This document shows, piece after piece, positions 8,569-16,549 of a stretch of 20,000 nucleotides of DNA (its first letter is position 1; every line of letters starts with the position of its first letter). This DNA is from Prionace glauca. Taxonomy: Eukaryota > Chordata > Chondrichthyes > Carcharhiniformes > Carcharhinidae. The translations under genes were made by a program, and so were the position numbers. Under the pieces are notes generated by a model, which saw nothing but the letters and a program-made list of their open reading frames with translations, did not search any database and was not told the origin of the DNA. The stretch is from the NCBI GenBank assembly GCA_037974335.1, contig CM075758.1, forward strand, positions 20,714,754 to 20,734,753. The letters are read 5' to 3'.

Positions 8569-8677
8569 CTGGAACACCAACAATCGCCAGGAGGGGATAG
8601 TAAACGTATTGAATCGCGTACAGTAGATATTCAGTCCGATCAGCTAATGTTATCCACGAATAATCTGCAGAAAACAT
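8569..8677 (-). CDS. GPR139-like G protein-coupled receptor, exon 1
   Basis: Encodes the N terminus and start of TM1. The minus strand reads MFSADYSWITLADRTEY and then YVYYPLLAIVGVP, followed by donor AG|GTGAGT at 8569/8568 in phase 1, which matches exon 2 exactly. The block YYPxLAxxGVP before the intron is a family hallmark. The start used is the ATG at 8675-8677, which gives a 36-residue first exon, a normal size for the family. Two alternatives exist: the frame stays open upstream through a 42-bp minisatellite to an ATG at 9085, and a TTTTCTGCAG acceptor-like site overlaps the start, so an extra upstream exon is possible. The intron (5554-8568) is 3015 bp. Confidence 0.8.
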
Positions 8678-8709
8678 AGAAATATAATAGGATAAACTCC
8701 TTTCCTTGG

Positions 8710-8958
8710 TTGGAACATTCCAATCCATTGTTCCCAGGTTCTGATCCATTGTTGGAACATTCCAATCCATTGTTCCCAGGTTCTGATCCGTTGTTGGAAC
8801 ATTCCAATCCATTGTTCCCAGGTTCTGATCCGTTGTTGGAACATTCCAATCCATTGTTCCCAGGTTGTGATCCATTGTTGGAACATTCCAATCCATTGTT
8901 CCCAGGTTCTGACCCGTTGTTGGAACATTCCAATCCATTGCTCCCAGATTCTGATCTC
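8710..8958. repeat. 42-bp minisatellite, six copies, upstream of receptor exon 1
   Basis: Units start at 8710, 8752, 8794, 8836, 8878 and 8920 and are nearly identical; the last is the most diverged. Each contains GGAACATTCCAATCCATTG and TTCCCAGGTTCTGATCC. As 42 is a multiple of three, all reverse frames stay open and one (repeat WNVPTTDQNLGTMD) runs in frame into exon 1. The array ends 33 bases upstream of the proposed start codon, so it lies in the 5' untranslated region or core promoter unless translated. Confidence 0.95.
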
Positions 8959-9365
8959 TCCTCCCTCTCTCTCCACAGCCGCTGATCTCTGTTAGTGTTG
9001 GAGTTCTCGCTCCCGCTGACTCAATGGGACAACACATTGAACGGAATCCCTTATTAATGGAAGAGGGAATTCCCTCCAGACACACTAATCGGATCCACAG
9101 AGACTCACATCAATTCCAGTCACTAAACAAACAGTTTCACTTAACCCCCTTCAATCCAACACTTTTGTGAAACAATGCTGAACATTTACAGCCTAGATGG
9201 GTTGTTGAGGGCCAGGAAATTGGACATAATGGAGGGTCAGACTGTAAATCTTTCAATATTCATTCTATATAACAGGGGACCCTCTGCTAGGATTCATTTT
9301 GAAAGGATTAGAATACAAAGCAGGGAAATATTTGATACATGAGCAGCATCTGAGAATCTGGGTTT
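8959..9365. other. Likely upstream region of the receptor gene
   Basis: Sequence 5' of the minisatellite relative to the receptor. It includes an AP-1-like TGACTCAAT near 9018. No clear TATA box or start site was identified. Confidence 0.4.
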
Positions 9366-9530
9366 GTGGATGATAGAGTTTGGAAGGATGAGGAATGGGA
9401 TCTCATTGAATCTTACAGAATAATGAAAGGCCTGGATAGAGAGCACTTGGCGAAGATGTTTCCGTTAGTCGGAGAGACTTGGACCCGAGGGCACAGCCTC
9501 AGAGGAAAGGGTACACCCTTTAGAACTGGG
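9366..9530 (+). mobile_element. CR1-clade LINE C-terminal fragment
   Basis: The plus strand codes WDLIESYRIMKGLDREHLAK, then FPLVGETWTRGHSLRGKGTP, aligning with the LRGDLIExYKxMxGxDR...FPL...TRGHxxKxKG block seen in the copies at 1-410 and 11661-12235. Short, internal and decayed. Confidence 0.75.
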
Positions 9531-9625
9531 ATGTGGAGATGTTGGTGTTGGACTGAGATGGGCACAGTAAGAAACCAGTTGTCCCCTCACCTGATGAAGG
9601 AGCAGCGTTCCCAAAGCTCGTGATT
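9527..9625 (+). mobile_element. Fragment resembling the Penelope-like element's noncoding end
   Basis: Reads GATGTGGAGATGTTGGTGTT, GGACTGAGATGGGCACAGTA and TCACCTGATGAAGGAGCAGC ... AAAGCTCGTG. The CACCTGATGAAGGAGCAG...CTCGTG words reappear as CACCTGACGAAGAGGCAG... at 10571 in the Penelope-like copy. I recognise both as parts of a repeat common in shark genomes. Confidence 0.5.
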
Positions 9626-9650
9626 GGGCAGCACGGTAGCACAGTGGTTA
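9626..9650 (+). mobile_element. V-SINE head fragment joined to an inverted SINE tail
   Basis: TTGGGCAGCACGGTAGCACA GTGGTTAG is the first 25-28 bases of the tRNA-type SINE head including its A box. It stops abruptly where the tail of the minus-strand SINE begins. The rest of this plus-strand SINE is not found beyond 9985. Confidence 0.7.
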
Positions 9651-9985
9651 GAACAAAGAACAGCACGGGAAACAGGCCCTACGGCCCAACGAGCCCGCGC
9701 CGCCGTCCCATTGTCTCAGTGACCTATTCATGTCTCTAGTCTATGCCTAATGTGTGAGGATCAGGGAGGTCCAATATAGGGACAATTTATTACCCAATCA
9801 ATCAGCCTAAAAGCACATTTTTGGGATGTGGGAGGAAACCGGAGCACCCGGAGGAAACCCACGCAACCACGGGGAGAACGCGCAAACTCCCACGGACACA
9901 GGCCCAACTCCATGTGTCCGCACAGCAACAGAGATAGCCTCTGAGCTGCCATGATGCCCTCGAGATGGTAAGTACCTGTGGATAA
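9651..9985 (-). mobile_element. SINE with non-tRNA-like head, near full length
   Basis: On the minus strand the head reads GGCATCATGGCAGCTCAGAG GCTATCTCTG, followed by GCGGACACATGGAGTTGGGC, then the V-SINE central block GGGTTTCCTCCGGGTGCTCC, then a body not present in the copy at 622-963 (AATAAATTGTCCCTATATTG) and a 3' end GGGCCGTAGGGCCTGTTTCC with a TTCTTTGTTCT tail. The head replaces the A and B boxes of the ordinary SINE. Nearly identical in inverted orientation to 13698-14014. Confidence 0.8.
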
Positions 9986-10009
9986 AAATTTCATTATTAA
10001 AGACTCTAT

Positions 10010-10665
10010 ATCCCTGAGACTAAAACTGACCCCAACTCGGCCAACATTGTCTACCTGACACGTTGCAAGAAAGGATGTCCCGAAGCATGGTACATTGGGG
10101 AGACCATGCAGACGCTACGACAACGGATGAATGAACATCGCTCGACAGTCACCAGGCAAGACTGTTCCCTTCCTGTTGGCGAACACTTCAGTGGTCACGG
10201 GCATTCAGCCTCTGACCTTCGGGTAAGCATTCTCCAAGGTGGCCTTCATGACACACGACAACGCAGAGTCGCTGAACAGAGACTGATAGCCAAGTCCGCA
10301 CACATGAGGACGGTCTCAACAGGGATCTTGGGTTCATGTCGCACTATCTGTAACCCCTGTGACTTGCCTGGGTTTGCAAAACCTCACTTACTGTACTGTC
10401 TGGAGACAGTACACATCTCTTTAAACTGTGATCAGTGCTCCTTCCACTCACATTATCAGCCACTTTAAGACTTGAACAGCAGGTTAGGTGTAGGGATTCG
10501 CATTCTAATCAGCAATCTCTAAACTGTCTGTGCTTTATATGCTCTGTCTGAGGCCAGAACTCTCCATTCACCTGACGAAGAGGCAGTCCCCTCGAATGCT
10601 TGTGAGGATATTATCAAATAAATAGTTTGGACTAAAACCTGGTGTTGTCAGACTTTTTACTGTGG
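10010..10665 (+). mobile_element. Penelope-like retroelement, GIY-YIG endonuclease end and 3' noncoding part
   Basis: The plus strand codes NIVYLTRCKKGCPEAWYIGE, TMQTLRQRMNEHRS, LPVGEHFSGHGHSASDLRV and RRVAEQRLIAK, the GIY-YIG endonuclease of Penelope-like elements: IVY and YIG form the namesake motif, Arg in LRQRMNEH and Glu in VAEQRLI are the catalytic positions. No reverse transcriptase part is present. After 10330 follows a noncoding end with CACCTGACGAAGAGGCAGTC and AAACCTGGTGTTGTCAGACT. Confidence 0.8.
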
Positions 10666-11172
10666 ATCAACAGAGTCATTGAGTCATTAGATGAGTGGTG
10701 AGAGGAGGTGATGAGCTGCTGAGCTTACAGAGATTTTGGTTGCCCTGATGCAATGAGACATGATGGAGACTGGCTACTGGGATGTCCTCCGTCTAGAACT
10801 TTCTGACTGCATGAAGATGCACTGCTGCAGCTTATAAATCTGTTTTTTGAGAGTGGGACATGATCTACACAATGATATTAATGGACAATTATGGGACACT
10901 TGTGGAAAAGCCTGATACCGTGACTGATGCCACGTTGGACGAAATGGATGATTGGCATTTGTGGCCTTCCCTCCCACCCAGTCAATGTGATGACACAACA
11001 CCTTCAAATGAGAAATAAGAGACAGACAAGAAGCAGTGATTAATGCAAATGTATTTCATGGCAGGACTGAGACAGCTGGTGTGAGGGAGTCTTCCTGATC
11101 AGAGAAATCATGAGTCACAATGTCCTGTAGCCTCGGACAGACCCACAGCTCGGTGCATCTTGTAATTGGATG
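10666..11172. other. 3' flank of the defensin gene
   Basis: On the minus strand this lies after the defensin stop and should hold its 3' untranslated region. No canonical AATAAA was seen; a weak variant AATACA occurs around 11047-11052. Nothing else was recognised. Confidence 0.4.
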
Positions 11173-11291
11173 TCATTGAAATACGCAGCAATGGTGGCCC
11201 CCGGAACAACGGTAGGGTGTCTTAATCGTTCCCAGTCCGCAGTAAGCTCTGTAGCAAAAACCACCAATGGAGGTGCATCCGAAGTTATCAC
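11173..11291 (-). CDS. Beta-defensin, exon 2 (mature six-cysteine domain)
   Basis: Encodes the antimicrobial domain of a secreted host-defence peptide. Acceptor CTTGATTCCAG ends at 11292; the exon opens with GT, completing a Gly codon with exon 1, then reads DNFGCTSIGGFCYRAYC and on to CSGGHHCCVFQ and stop TGA. Cysteines fall at 36, 43, 48, 59, 65 and 66 of the 69-aa precursor: C-x6-C-x4-C-x10-C-x5-CC, the beta-defensin spacing and close to that of teleost beta-defensins (…SGVC…C…GxxCC). Expected pairing is 1-5, 2-4, 3-6. A Gly two residues before... the GGF-C motif stands where defensins have their conserved Gly. Mature charge is only weakly positive. Bactericidal activity is inferred from the family only. 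Confidence 0.82.
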
Positions 11292-11439
11292 CTGGAATCA
11301 AGCAAGGAACATTGATTTGGTCAATAATTCTAGGGGTGGAGTGACGGTGGCGATCTTTGAAATATCCCCACGTTATACCTGTCAATATCACACTCAAGGT
11401 GAGGTACTGAGGAACACAGTGTGACATAAAATTACATTT

Positions 11440-11600
11440 CTGACTCACATCCTTATCCAGATTCACCTTAAATGTATTCATCAAGTCATCTGAAACCCTC
11501 CTCTTGGGTAGGAGATTGAATATTCTCACCACTCTCTGGTCAAAGACATTCCTCCTAATTCCTTCACGGCACTGTGATTCCGATAGCACCTAGATTTTAA
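11440..11600 (-). mobile_element. CR1-type LINE C-terminal fragment in defensin intron
   Basis: The minus strand codes RRNVFDQRVVRIFNLLPKRR and then NTFKVNLDKD, matching the CR1 end RRxFFTxRVVxxWNxLPxxV...LNxFKxxLD. It is in the same frame as, and upstream of, the defensin exon, so a longer open frame spans both. That fusion is accidental because an acceptor separates them. Confidence 0.65.
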
Positions 11601-11660
11601 CTCTAGACCACAAATGGACAACTTTCGCAACTTCCAGCACATGAGAATTTTCCACAAAAA

Positions 11661-12235
11661 AACATAAGAAATAGGAGCAGGAGTAGGCCATCTGGCCCTT
11701 CGAGCCTGCCCCGCCATTCAATAAGATCATGGCTGATCTGTCGGGCTCAGTTCCACATTCTCGCCCTCTCCCCATAACCCTTAATCCCCTCGCTTATCAA
11801 AAACCCATCAACCCGCTTCTTAAAAATATTTAGCGAGGCAGCCTCCACCACTTCAACGGGCAGTGAATTCCAGAGATTCACCACCCTTTGAGTGAAGAAG
11901 TTCCTCCTCAACTCTGTTCTAAACCGCCTCCCCTTTACCTTGAGGCTGTGCCCCCTAGTCCTACTGTCCTTTCTGAGCGGGAAGAGTCTCTCCACCTCTA
12001 TCCTATCCATCCCATTCATCATCTTATACGTCTCAATGAGATCTCCCCTCATTATTCTAAACTCTAACGAGTACAAGCCCAGTTTATTCAGCCTCTCCTC
12101 ATAGCTCAACACCCTCAACTCCGGTATCAGCCTAGTAAACCTCCTCTGCACTCCCTCCAGGGCCAGAATATCCTTGCGCAGGTGCGGCGCCCAAAACTGC
12201 ACACAGTACTCCAGCTGCGGCCAGTCACAAAACAA
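11661..12235 (-). mobile_element. CR1-clade LINE, 3' 575 bp, best-preserved copy
   Basis: An open minus frame codes LEYCVQFWAPHLRKDILALE, VQRRFTRLIPELRVLSYEER, LRIMRGDLIETYKMMNG-like text and FFTQRVVNLWNSLPVEVVEA, then ASLNIFKKRVDGFL and a stop, followed by the noncoding 3' end TTCGAGCCTGCCCC... in reverse and AACATAAGAA at the tip. This is the C-terminal fifth of the CR1 ORF2 protein. The intact frame suggests a younger insertion than the others. It lies in the defensin intron. Confidence 0.9.
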
Positions 12236-12903
12236 TTAGTGTTGAAACCGAATACAATTCACCACGGTGATTTTTGATGAGAATTGTCACATTAATTCAC
12301 TCATTCCCCGACCTTGGCAAATACCAGGGCAGGTGCCCAGAAGCCTCCTGTTTTATCACAGAACTTCAGAACAAATCAAACGGGGACAGGTTTTAGGGAA
12401 ATAATTCATTGGTCTGTTTCACTGGCGTTTTAACGCCACCGCAAATGATGCTTTGGTTCGTATGAGCTGGACTCTAATGGCCCGGATTGGAGGAGTTGAG
12501 AGAACTTGGCGAACAGTTAGACTGAATAAGATTGCAGAGATAGTGAATTGGCGAGGCCATGGTTAATTTGAAAACAAGCATGAGACTTTGAATGCTAAAT
12601 AATTAAATGGACTCGAACCAAGGTAGCTCGGTGGATAAGGAGTCCCTGCGTGAACAGGACTTGTTGAGGGTAAAGGCATTTCCGCAGCTATTTGGAAGGT
12701 GTATCTTTACAGAGCCAGGTATGAATTGGGATTGTGGTGTATACAGATAACCAAGGGCTGGGTTTGGATTGCAGCGGTTGATGAGATAAGGCAATAATAT
12801 TATCGAGTGATGCTGTACAGCTTGTAGTAGGCAGTACCAGAGGTATGCGATTGTATTTGCATGTTGGAATGGAATGGTACGGAGGGTTTGCTCCAGCACT
12901 TAC
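12236..12903. other. Defensin intron, 5' part, nothing recognised
   Basis: Intronic sequence between the exon 1 donor and the CR1 copy. Reading frames here lack any family motif. Confidence 0.5.
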
Positions 12904-12994
12904 CTCCAATTTTAGCCCAATCGTCTCTCTTATCCAGGATGTTGCTGTGGGCCAGTGACATGGCACCAAGCACCAAGAGCAGTGTTTTCATCAT
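12904..12994 (-). CDS. Beta-defensin, exon 1 (signal peptide and short propiece)
   Basis: The minus strand reads MMKTLLLVLGAMSLAHS, a textbook signal peptide, then NILDKRDDWAKIG, then a perfect donor GGAG|GTAAGT at 12904/12903 in phase 1. The next compatible acceptor with a secreted-peptide domain is the six-cysteine exon at 11291, also phase 1, 1612 bp away. Start chosen as the first of two adjacent ATGs (GAAGATGATG, purine at -3). The intron is long because two CR1 pieces lie in it. The pairing of the two exons is inferred; an intervening small exon cannot be excluded. Confidence 0.75.
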
Positions 12995-13034
12995 CTTCGG
13001 TTCAGTTTGTCACCTTACTTTGCAAGCGGACTGG

Positions 13035-13095
13035 AGTTATATCACTTCAGAAAGCATTATCTAGTTAATGATCATACACCCCCTCTGCGGATTGG
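13035..13095 (-). promoter_or_regulatory. Putative defensin promoter: CCAAT box and TATA-like box
   Basis: On the minus strand a CCAAT (13091-13095) and a TATA-like GATATAAC (13036-13043) lie about 50 bases apart, in normal order and spacing, 40-100 bases upstream of the signal-peptide ATG. Between them is ATGATCATTAACTAG, which contains an ATTAAC half site. This would leave a 5' untranslated region of about 15-20 bases. Confidence 0.4.
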
Positions 13096-13688
13096 CTCGA
13101 ACTTGGGCAAATTATATTGTCAGCTCAGTAACTGACAGCGATAATAAGTCCAATCATTGACTCAATATTTCTCCAAGGAAAGCCTTTGATTAATAACCAA
13201 AGCAAAACCTGAGGGAACAGAGCTGATTTATAGAAACAAAGTGTTTGGATTAAATTGACTCCTTTCAGCAGGACAAGAGGTCATTGGAGAACAGTATTTC
13301 CAAATTTTCATGAGAAACACAATCCAAATGTACCCAAACATCCTCCACCCACGGCACACACTCCCCACCCAGCTCCCCAATGGCCCGACACAATTTCATT
13401 GTCTATTTGTTGATGCTTTTCATATTTTGATTTTTTAAAATAATGAATGTGTTTCCACCACCCTTGAAGAGAACGCAGTGTAGATCATTGATGCATCAAA
13501 ATAAATTATCTACAACTTTGATGTGGCCCTGATCTCCCAACAGCAACCTTTGAAATATTCCAGCTCCATCCATTGATGAAGAGTTTGGAACAATTCCTTT
13601 GCGTCCTGAAGCCAACGGCTCAGAAAACAACACACAAAACCAACAAAGCTCATCAGGACTTGCAGTTGGCGAGATATTTCGGGGCACA
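13096..13688. other. Upstream flank of the defensin gene, nothing further recognised
   Basis: Beyond the proposed promoter no repeat or gene was recognised until the SINE's direct repeat at 13689. Confidence 0.5.
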
Positions 13689-13697
13689 CTTTGTCTG

Positions 13698-14014
13698 CAC
13701 CATGACAGCTCAAAGACTATCTCTGTTTGCTGTGCGGACACATGGATTTGGGCCTGTGTCCGTGGGAGTTTGCGCATTCTCCCCGTGGTTGCGTGGGTTT
13801 CCTCCGGGTGCTCCGGTTTCCTCCCACATCCCAAAAATGTGCTTTTAGGCTGATTGATTGGGTAATAAATTGTCCCTATATTGGACCTCCCTGATCCTCA
13901 CACATTAGGCATAGACTAAAATCATGAATAGGTCACTGACTATGGGACGGCGGCGCGGGCTCGTTGGGCCGAAGGGCCTGTTTCCCGTGCTGTGTTGTTC
14001 TTTGTTCTTTGTTT
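13698..14014 (+). mobile_element. SINE with non-tRNA-like head, inverted twin of 9651-9985
   Basis: Head CATGACAGCTCAAAGACTAT, central block GGGTTTCCTCCGGGTGCTCC, body AATAAATTGTCCCTATATTG, 3' end GGGCCGAAGGGCCTGTTTCC and a TTCTTTG tail. Nine bases CTTTGTCTG occur on both sides (13689-13697 and 14015-14023), a candidate target-site duplication, although the repeated TTCTTTG tail could supply part of it. From the CTCCCCGTGG word to GGCATAGACTA (about 140 bases) it is identical by eye to the minus-strand copy. Confidence 0.85.
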
Positions 14015-14023
14015 CTTTGTCTG

Positions 14024-15769
14024 TCGCGTTACTTATGCCACGATATTGACTCCAAATCAAGGGCATTTCATTGGATGTAGGGACCTTCCAATCATCGATT
14101 TGATGGTAACAGCACGATAGTAATACAAATCTTTACCATTTCTACATTGGATCTAAAGCCCATTGAACATCATGGAATCACAGAATGATTGATCAGATAT
14201 CTGTTGCAGCGCTAATGGAGTCCATTCTTCCTTTTACACCCATCCCCACGAACATTGGATTTTTGGCTCAGTGTTTTTGGCTTGTGTGTGTTTTTTCTCT
14301 GTATTCCTGAATAGTGTTTTTATTCAAATAATTTCCTCTTGCAGTGCCCTCTCGCCCCGACACATTTTTCCCGCTCTAACTACGCAATGTGTAGATGCTC
14401 CAAATAGATTACTGCCATAGGGAAAGGCAGGGGATTAACAATTCTTCAAAGACATATAGCAACGGCTCGTCAAAGTTGGCCTTGTAACTGGCTTTCACAT
14501 CCTGAGGACTTGTAATAATGAGATGTGGAAGGTGCCTGAATATTGGGTCGCAGTTTTGGGGTCAGACTGCATTCCACGTGAATACAACAACTCCATTCTT
14601 GCCATTTGAGTTGCAACATGTTTTGCTGGATTTGAGCTGTTATATATTTACCTGCATCACGGAACTGGCCGGCCACCAGTTGCCATCCTGTCTGATGGCC
14701 GTGAACATGGTATGAGGATCTGAGAGTGATGGATCGGATCCAGCCTCATATTGACTGAATATGAAGACAATTCACAGGCCAACATTCAACAAGGTTGTGT
14801 AAAAAAATGACCTGAATACAATCAGCCAGATTGTTCCCCCTTAACCATATTTCACTTGGATATGATAAATCTACCAAACACTGCATTAAAAATACCAATT
14901 CATCTAGAATCGATTCTTGTTTGCAGAACACCTATTATAAAGATTCAGAGACATTTGTTTGTTTATAGTACAGACATCTGTAATTATTGATCTATTTCCT
15001 TCCATCACTGGGATAGAAATCATCCTATACTGTGGAAACATCACTCCATAGTCCCAATATTTCCTGCATTTGTGTATCATTACTTTTTCCAGCTCTTCAA
15101 TGGGTATTTTGTGTTTATTTGATCTGTTTCACTGGTGAGACACACATCTGTATCTTGTCGCTAGTTTCCTGTGAACTGAAAGGGTCACTGGGCTGTTTCC
15201 GAGAAGAATTAAATGTCAAACAAAACTTTGTTTAGTATCTGGAATGATATAGAGGCCAGTTCAGGGAGACTATAACTGCACTGTATCCTCTGCTCCTGGT
15301 TTTATATTTCCCATGAATGGTTTTCCCATTCAACAACAATAGTATCATTGTAATGTCACTGTGCCCATAATGTCACTGTGCCCATAATCCAGAGACATCA
15401 GTAAATGGTCTGGAGATGTGGGTGTAAATCTAAACGCCACATTCGAACAATCTCAATATAATTCTCTCATTCTTTCTGTAATGAAAAGATGGGTCCGGAA
15501 ATGGTGACTTGAAACTGGGAGATTGTCATCAGAGCTCATTGTAATTGCAATGCCCGATAAAAAAGGACATTTGCTGTGCTTATCTTATGATTCAGTTATT
15601 CTGCAACAGAAGGTGGATATTCGAGACGTGGAAGCAATGCCAGCTCTCTGTAGAATCATCCGCTCAGCCTCATTCCTCCTGCTGTGTGCCTGCCGCTCTG
15701 GGAGAATTTTAGCTTTGTCAAGTGAAGACGCCATGCCATTTTTTAAAGTCTTTGATCATCTCACCTTCC
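14024..15769. other. Long stretch without recognised gene
   Basis: Unique-looking sequence. Minor points: GGAATCACAGAATGATTG near 14173 resembles a worn CR1 3' end, and a 17-bp unit AATGTCACTGTGCCCAT occurs twice in tandem near 15354-15387. No coding family was recognised. Confidence 0.45.
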
Positions 15770-15900
15770 AGCATCATTATAGGCAGCGAATTCCAGGTTA
15801 ATATAACTCACTGCATCATAGACTCACACAGAGCAGTAAAGGTCCTCCGTCCCATCAAATCCACACTGACTGAAATGGTCAACATTAATTTGTACTGATT
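15770..15900 (-). mobile_element. Probable worn CR1 3' end
   Basis: The minus strand reads GATGGGACGGAGGACCTTTA CTGCTCTGTGTGAGTCTATGA, very like the GATGGGCCGAAGGGCCT...CTGTG...TCTATGA tail of CR1 and its SINEs. It is followed by AACCTGGAATTCGCTGCCTA, a word typical of the CR1 C-terminal coding end, so two short pieces may be joined. Confidence 0.5.
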
Positions 15901-16549
15901 AATCAGCTGGGGAGAATGTGAGGTGTGAATCATCAGGAAATATTACAGGCCATCCCAGACAGGGTGCCATGTGCCCATGTTGTATATTACCTGTGAGAGC
16001 AACTCCTGAATGTCCATCACTGTTCTCTGGCTGCTAGTGGGTCAGTCCTGCCAGTGCGAGAGAAGGTGTGGATCGTAGTGTCCGTGACTGGGAAAATGTC
16101 CCACTGTACATTGTGTGAGAATAAGTAAATTGGTGAGACTGGATATTAAAGTCGTCATGTTAAATTCCCCTCCCTCTCAGTCAATAAGCTGAGACACTGA
16201 CCCCAGAGAACCATCAGATAGAGTCAGGGGGGACAGTCATGAACGCAGCTACTTCTGTTCACATGATTCAGAAAACAGTGGGTCAGAGGCCATTTAATCA
16301 CCCACTGCAATAGATCCTGAAACATGGAACTGTGACTGTCTTCAGTTGGTTTAATGGATCGATCTCACAGTGGGGAACATATTCTCTGGAGATAATGGTT
16401 TGAAGTCTGCGGCACTGCCGGAAGAAGCAGCAATATTCCCGGATCCATTCATTTCCTGAGCAGGATTCAGTTCTCCAGGTGCTCCATTCCTTGAGACATT
16501 CTGGGAAACAGGAAAATGATAACTTTCAGGAATCTGCGGGGTCCACATT
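15901..16549. other. Nothing recognised
   Basis: No gene, RNA or repeat was recognised between the CR1 tail and the 50-bp array. Confidence 0.45.

Noticed and set aside
11173-11589. Single 138-aa protein on the minus strand
   Set aside because: Its first part is CR1 C-terminal sequence and its last 38 residues are the defensin exon; an acceptor at 11292 separates them.
12603-12969. Minus frames of 93-98 aa
   Set aside because: They run through the defensin intron past a perfect donor and carry no family motif.
15523-15801. 92-aa plus-strand frame
   Set aside because: Its end overlaps a worn CR1 piece read backwards and no domain is recognisable.
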